From: Malachius bipustulatus
Taxonomy: Eukaryota > Arthropoda > Insecta > Coleoptera > Melyridae
Length of the DNA stretch: 64,000 bases
Reading direction: 5' to 3'
NCBI GenBank assembly: GCA_910589415.1
Contig: OU342634.1
Location: 26,905,144 to 26,969,143 of the forward strand
Shown here: positions 58,601 through 64,000 of the stretch, one piece after another
Layout: every line of letters begins with the position of its first letter
How positions within the stretch are numbered: the first letter of the stretch is position 1
Notes under the pieces: model-generated
What the model was told of the DNA's origin: nothing
The model's database searches: none
What the model saw: the letters and a program-made list of their open reading frames with translations, nothing else
Made by a program: the position numbers and the translations under genes

Positions 58601-61242
58601 CCGTTTTAATGTAGAACGGGATTTATTCTTGTGAGAAAACTGCTCTCAAGAACGCCCTCCTGTAAGGGCCTTTTAGACAGTATATTATGGAACCTCAAAA
58701 AATTATCTATTTTACTGTAAGCAATTTTTGGTACGATATTTATCCTAATAAACATTAGATGTTATGGTATTAGTAACATTGAAAGGGTATGTTATTTGTA
58801 AAACATAGTGACCGTTATCTAGCATGTTACTGGTAATTACAATTAAATAATTACAATATACAATAATTTAATTTTTTATACGCATTTATAATTTGTTTAA
58901 GTCTTATCGTGCAACTGTGTTTGAAACCCAACAACCTTCCTGGTTATTATATGCCGATCGTTGACTAAGTGACCAAGTTTTCTGGATTATCATCTGGCGA
59001 TCCTAGCCCTCCTTGCAAGATTACACTCCCCCCCCCTTCCTTCAGAAGTCACAAGTAATTTCTTTTCCTATAAGCGCCACCTATAACAATAACAACCATT
59101 ATTCCCGGCGAGGTTTTTCAAACGATAATACAGAACGCCTGGTCAAATCAATACCGTCCAACGGCATCAGATAGGGAAGAAAATTTCTCGACTTTAACTA
59201 CATCATTCTGCACTTTCAACCCTTTTTTCCTCCCAGTCCATGCTGAAGGACTTTTCTTAGATCCCTTCACTTTATTATTACGTCATTGTGCTGCATTGTA
59301 TTATATTGATGTGTAGGCACTGAGCACTGAGCTACAGGTCTAATGTGACGTTGCTTTATCACGTGCCTGCTCGACCCTGTGCGGTTGTCCGGGCACTGAC
59401 TGGAATCGTTCAGCCCTTACTGCTTATTGTCCCTGACAAGGTGTTTCCCAGCGATGTTGGTTAATACCAGTCATCCAGAAGGTTGCTCATGTTTCAATGT
59501 CCGCTTGGGAAAATTCGAATTTTCCCAATCGAGACTTACACGTGTGAATGCGGGTCCGGTTGAAGCATTATTTTTCTTTGCGCCCAAGTGGCGTCCAATA
59601 AAATTTTAAATTTACAAGAACGAATGCGAAGAGGGGTCGGGGGAGGCAGGCCCCTGAGAATTATTACCTTTGGAGGATCAAATTATATTTACAACATGAG
59701 GCCTACAATAATTAAAACGAGTTGTAAATTTATTGCTCTCGAGGCGAATAAAATGGAATTTTTTCTGGTTGTTCATCATTTTGCCGTCCAATAAGTTGTT
59801 ATAAACAATGATGAGTTGACTAAATAAAATGATTTACCTATCTACTTATAGATATGATAAAAACTAACAATAAATTTGAAATAAATATTTATTTATTTTT
59901 GAAAACGGTAGTATTTATTCAGCTTTTTATTTATATATAGCTCAACAGACATTTGACTGGGTTCAAGATAATGAAGCAGACGGAATCGGGGGATCTAAGT
60001 ATCCCAGTACGCCGTCATCGTCGTTCCGATCGCCCTTGCCCGCATCTATTTCCGCTTTCCCCTTCTACCTGGCTCATTTCTAACAAAGCAAATCTGCAAA
60101 CAAAGCATTAGATGGCTAAATTAGCTGGCATATGGATTATCAATTCAACATAGCTCTTGTATAAGATTATGGACATCTATATTATGTAATATCCTTCGTC
60201 AACAATGAACTTCGTGTTTCATTGCATGAGCGTGACATTTCTGTATAAGTACAATGTCCATTGTTTGCTTTACGTTAGTATCACGTACGTACGTGTACGT
60301 ACAAGTATAATAAAAACAGGAATCTCCCCCTTAAAGGAAAATTTTACTTCGATGAAAATTCGAGCCTAAAAAAAATATTTGTCCGTGGAAAGGTAACATT
60401 TTCACTTAAGGTTCCTTATTTTCATCCTATTCATTGCTTTTTTCACAGCTCCCTTTTTTATTGCCCATATTCACAAAGAAATTACATTTGTAGTTGCTTA
60501 AATTTTGAATTCTGATATTTCGTTGATTAATAAAAATTCCCCGTCATACGATAGAAAGTACGAGAAGTTCAGAACTGTAAGCGGTTCTTCTGTAGCTCTC
60601 CCTGTTTTCGAGATACAGGAGAAAGATTCATTTTCCGGGTGAAGGTTTATTTTGTCGATTTTGTGAAATCGATTCTTTGACACGCTCAATAACTTGAAAA
60701 CCGTTCAAAGTTGAAAATTAACTATTCTTTTAGCTTTTCAATTATTTTTCTACTCGTTTTTTGAGGAAACTGTGGACTTTACGGTTCAACTGCTTGCCTA
60801 ACCGACTCTTATGACAGTCGGGTGTGCTCACACAAACTTACGTCCCATTCTGAAGACATCGATTTTTCATGAAAACTTCAAACTACCGAGTGTGCAAATT
60901 TTTCGAAAAAAAAATCTCGTAGATTTTAAGGGTTAAGAGTGTTACAGTTTAAAAAAATCCTCAGCTTTATTATTGCTTGGTGCGCCTCTCGAGATAGAGA
61001 CGCGGCGATTAGCCGTAATTGTTGGTAGAATAATAAGATGGAACACGAAAGGCTAAAAGGACCAGCTACCTAATGATGCTTTTTCTACTTAATATAAGGG
61101 CGGTAGCCTCCCTCACCATGTTCTGAATACGTGCAATGATAATGTCTTTAATTAATCAACTCACCTTGAGTGTTTGAAAGTGTTGTCTCCTATTCCAAAC
61201 TTCTTCTTATTGAGCTCAACCTGTTTCTTGCCTCGTAGATAA
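58601..61242. other. No gene confirmed
   Basis: A GC-richer segment at 59400-59660 has a 60-codon + ORF without motif. A perfect-looking dyad of ACGTAC words (CACGTACGTACGTGTACGTAC) lies at 60282-60302. The rest is AT-rich. Confidence 0.35.
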
Positions 61243-62765
61243 TTTTTTTTTTTTTTAAGCTTTATATGTGTCTCGACAGCACAGCTGGAGGTCATTGACA
61301 CAGTTACAATACAATTACATAATAATTATTATATCAGAAATTTAGTTAATTATTGTTATAGACAGGTGTTTTAAATAGCAGTGACAGTATAATTATAATT
61401 TTGAATACAAATTGATGTCTTGTAGGTAGTTGATAACTTGAGAGAGTCGTTCAGTGGAACTGAGGAGTTCTTTTATATTTCCTTCTATGTTATGTTTGCT
61501 TCGGCTCCTAGTTAATTTTAAGCATCCTGTGAGGATGTGTTTGACAGTAAGGCTGTTGTTACAGTGCTCACAGAGCGGTGGATTTTCTGCCGCCATCAAG
61601 AACCCATGGGTGAGTTTGGTGTGTCCAATACGTAGTCGACGAATCACCAGTTTGTTCCTTCTGGTCATAGTTGGAGGGAGTTCGAGTCGAGTAATGGATG
61701 GTTGGATCTCATGCAGTTTTGAGGTGATTCCGTCCCAATGATTTTTTCAGACAGTCTTGGTGGCTTTTGTGATATAGGTTTTTAAGTCTCTATAGATTTG
61801 AGTATTGGTATGGACTGTGGGAGATAATGAGGCTTCTTTGGCAGCCTCATCAGCCTTTTCGTTTCCCGCTATGCCTATGTGAGACGGGACCCATATCAGT
61901 GTTAGGTTGCTTCCCCGGGAAACCAGCCTGTCGTGTGTGTTGTGGATATCCTGCACTATTGGATGTTGTGTGTAGAGACATCTAATGGAATCGATAGACG
62001 AGAGCGAATCAGTGCAAATAGCTATATTTTTAGATTCCTTATTTATAGACTTGATGGCTTGAAGGATTCCGAATAGTTCCCCTGTATGCACACTAACAGA
62101 AGATGGTAGAGACATGGTGGCGACGATGTTGACGAGTGTAACCACCGCGCAGCCGACGCAGGTTTCACTCTTAGACGCGTCAGTGTATAAAATTTCTTCG
62201 AAATTGGAGGTGTTGATTATATTCAGGAATCATTTTCTTAGAAGCTCTTTCGGGGTATCGTGTTTGGGATGGAAGCTGAGCGACTTGTTGAGGTTTGGGA
62301 GAGTTTTTTCCCAAGGCGGGGTGGTGGATGTCGGAAGATGGCATGTAGATAGGAGAGAAACATTCAGATCTGTCAGGGAGGTCAGGTGTGCGTGGAGAAT
62401 TTGTGGAATGGATAGAATCTTAGGAGGAGGATCAGGTTAGATCCCATTGAGGTGAGAAGCGAGTATGCTGGATTCTGGGGGTTCGCTGATATCCTTGCAA
62501 AGTAACTCAATAGAAGTTGTTGACGTCTCAGCTTGAGAGGGGGTTCGTTAGCTTCACAGTAGACACTCTCACTTGGACTGGATCTGAAAGCTCCGAGACA
62601 CATTCTTAGAGCGGTGTTGTGAATCGAATTTAGGCTTTTTAAGGTGAATTCCGAAGCAGACATATTAGATGACACTGCCGTAGTCTATTTTGGAACGAAT
62701 AAGAGTACGATACACCCTCAGTAAGACATCCTCATCGGCTCCCCATTGACTTAACACATTCTAGC
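61243..62765 (-). pseudogene. 5'-truncated LINE with RNase H domain and poly(A) tail
   Basis: The insert is on the - strand; its poly(A) tail is the T-run at 61243-61256. Reading 5' to 3': WGADEDVLLRVYRTLIRSK near 62745, SLNSIHNTALRMCLGAFRSS near 62625 and ANEPPLKLRRQQLLLSYFAR near 62545 are the end of the reverse transcriptase domain. Next comes an RNase H domain at 62195-61747 with ILYTDASKSETCVG, HTGELFGILQAIKSI, AICTDSLSSIDSI and LIWVPSHIGIAGNEKADEAA. It keeps all four catalytic acidic residues. Last is a C-terminal zinc motif, PLCEHCNNSLTVKHILTGC, near 61590. At least two frameshifts separate the three parts. It is an RNase H-bearing LINE (I/R1/Jockey superfamily level), truncated in the middle of the reverse transcriptase. 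Confidence 0.85.
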
Positions 62766-62885
62766 AATCATCGACATTACACTATGTATATGATTTAGCT
62801 TAATTACAAGACGCGCAAACGTTCGGTCTTTTAGGAAACACAGCAAGCATAGATTCGATGAGACTATAAGGATAATTAACGACTA

Positions 62886-63103
62886 ACAGCCAGTAATATA
62901 AAGGCTCATTAAGCTACCAAGAAGATTTCTGATAACATTTTTAAAGCTAATACTGACTTCAAATAACCTTTATTAACCTATTATAATCCCTTTCATGCCA
63001 AGAATCACTGAATTGCTGTTTTCCACCTACAGTCGATACTTTTTCTAGAATCGGCCCTAGAAATCTGCTCGTTAGCTTAATGAGCCTTTATAATCCTGGC
63101 TGT
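62886..63103. mobile_element. Small MITE (218 bp) with ~45-bp inverted ends
   Basis: ACAGCCAGTAATATAAAGGC at 62886 and the inverted GCCTTTATAATCCTGGCTGT ending at 63103; matching continues inward through TCATTAAGCTA and AGATTTCT. The interior is non-coding. A target duplication is not evident. Confidence 0.65.
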
Positions 63104-63259
63104 AATAATTCTATTACAGATTAATGCGGTGCTTTTAATGGTTTGTCTGTAACGATAATGAAAACGAACGACGACGACTGAAAATGTGTCATTCCAAAAA
63201 CATCGATTAAGTGGAAACAACAACTGTGTGTGCGGTTCTTTCGATATCGATTGGAGGCG

Positions 63260-63553
63260 GGGTGAAATAATGCAGATGTAATGCAGATAATGAGAGAACC
63301 AAGATAGTGGATGCTGTAGAGAGGGTAGCCAGCCTGAAGAAGCAAGGCAATAGATAGGACAACGTGGCATATGGGCTCAGAAAGCGGTACTCTAGAGATC
63401 AAGACAACAAGAAGTATATGCCGACCGAAAAAGAGATGGATAGATGACGTTAAAGCAGTGACAGAAGGACAATGGATGAGATTAGCAAGAGACAAGATAA
63501 AATGGGAAAAACGGGAAGAGGCCTGTATTCAACAATGGATGGACATAAGCTGA
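63260..63553 (+). pseudogene. LINE reverse transcriptase C-terminal fragment
   Basis: One frame reads RTKIVDAVERVASLKKQGNR near 63295, and the next frame opens at 63371 with CRPKKRWIDDVKAVTEGQWM and RLARDKIKWEKREEACIQQW. These match the last blocks of RTE/CR1-type LINE proteins ('RT...DI..RV..LK..' then 'GRP..RW.DD......W...A.DR..W....EA..QQW'). The usual 'WAGH.AR' block between them is lost with a frame change. Same strand and same protein region as the remnant at 26.4-27.0 kb, but not obviously the same subfamily. Confidence 0.75.
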
Positions 63554-64000
63554 AGTAGAAGAAAAATTGCTCTTCTAATGGAAATATTTGTCCATGTTAA
63601 ATGGCATCAAAAAATAGGTGTCAGAGGTTCTTATAAAGTGGTCCCCAAGCCAATAAGATCAATAAAATTGGACTCTGGGTAATGAGACGAGAAGATTTAA
63701 ACTGTACTCAATATAAACAAAAGCAGCGATCAAAAGACAAACCACCAGAAGTCGAATGGTGAACTATTATTGTTGAGAGAGATCTGAAGACGCATAACAT
63801 CTCATCAATAACAAGCCCTGATCATGGTGCCGAAGCACGAGGATGTCTGACGCCAAATAAGTTGAAAAAAAACAGGAGGAAGAGAAGATTCACCTTAGAT
63901 AAAAATATAATTTTTCCGTCACTTTTAGGGTTCTGCACCTTTCTTAGAAGATCAAATTAATCTTCATACAGAGACATAGATATCTGTCTGTCACAGTCGA
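63554..64000. other. No feature
   Basis: Probably 3' flank or tail of the LINE fragment; no motif or repeat recognised up to the end of the window. Confidence 0.35.

Noticed and set aside
1..64000. CRISPR arrays, prokaryotic operons, ribosome binding sites, attachment sites
   Set aside because: None seen; intron-exon structure and transposon content are those of an animal nuclear genome.
1..64000. tRNA or rRNA genes
   Set aside because: No cloverleaf-like or rRNA-like segments recognised by eye; a covariance-model scan would be needed to exclude tRNAs firmly.

Overview
The window looks like a piece of an AT-rich insect nuclear genome. Evidence: spliced genes with short exons and kilobase introns, GT-AG junctions, AATAAA signals, abundant short words of the GTAGGTA/TAGGTACCTA type, and a dense mix of insect-type transposons (hAT, Tc1/mariner-like, LINEs of several clades, Helitron-like ends, MITEs, satellites). 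Order cannot be fixed from the sequence alone. Host coding sequence is a small fraction. Most ORFs of 60-130 codons fall in repeats or are chance openings and are left out.

Host genes. (1) The 3' end of a GRXCR1-type gene (glutaredoxin domain-containing cysteine-rich protein) lies on the + strand as three exons at 16510-16743, 23703-23768 and 23827-24000, with AATAAA at 24107. The exons join in phase and encode 157 C-terminal residues: a glutaredoxin-like half without a CxxC active site, then a zinc-ribbon-like part with four CxxC pairs. The N-terminal exons were not found. (2) A terminal exon of an unrecognised gene lies on the - strand at 40652-40434, with a stop and a plausible poly(A) signal. 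(3) A candidate first coding exon, with a GC-rich promoter-like leader and a consensus donor, lies at 31296-31371 on the + strand. (4) A splice-bounded, stop-free 87-codon exon candidate on the - strand at 22751-22488 lies inside the 7-kb GRXCR1 intron, next to a partial duplicate of itself. Weaker coding remnants are at 325-924, 46796-47017 and 58429-58600.

Mobile DNA. LINE remnants lie near 6.5-6.9, 8.1-8.5, 10.9-11.8, 18.7-19.1, 24.9-25.1, 26.4-27.0, 43.0-43.6, 55.9-56.1, 57.0, 61.2-62.8 and 63.3-63.6 kb, on both strands and from more than one clade. A 1.25-kb Tc1/mariner-like element with a broken transposase and terminal inverted repeats of about 130 bp is at 52895-54147. A 2.7-kb hAT-type element with a perfect 8-bp target duplication is at 34500-37192; its ends are built from GTCTC/GAGAC repeats and it carries a nested MITE. 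Foldback or MITE elements are at 2739-2990, 5486-6443, 18282-18681, 33030-33634, 37845-38648, 45228-45567 and 62886-63103. Two copies of a MITE rich in TGACGTCA-like sites sit in the GRXCR1 intron. Satellite-like arrays occupy 13.68-15.37 kb (with a small relative at 32.2-32.4 kb) and 38.77-39.69 kb. Helitron-like 3' ends are at 40147 (+) and 49400 (-).

Nothing here forms an operon-like multi-gene system. The most unusual material is repeat architecture, plus the possible antisense exon pair nested in GRXCR1. All calls are by eye; no alignment or database search was run.
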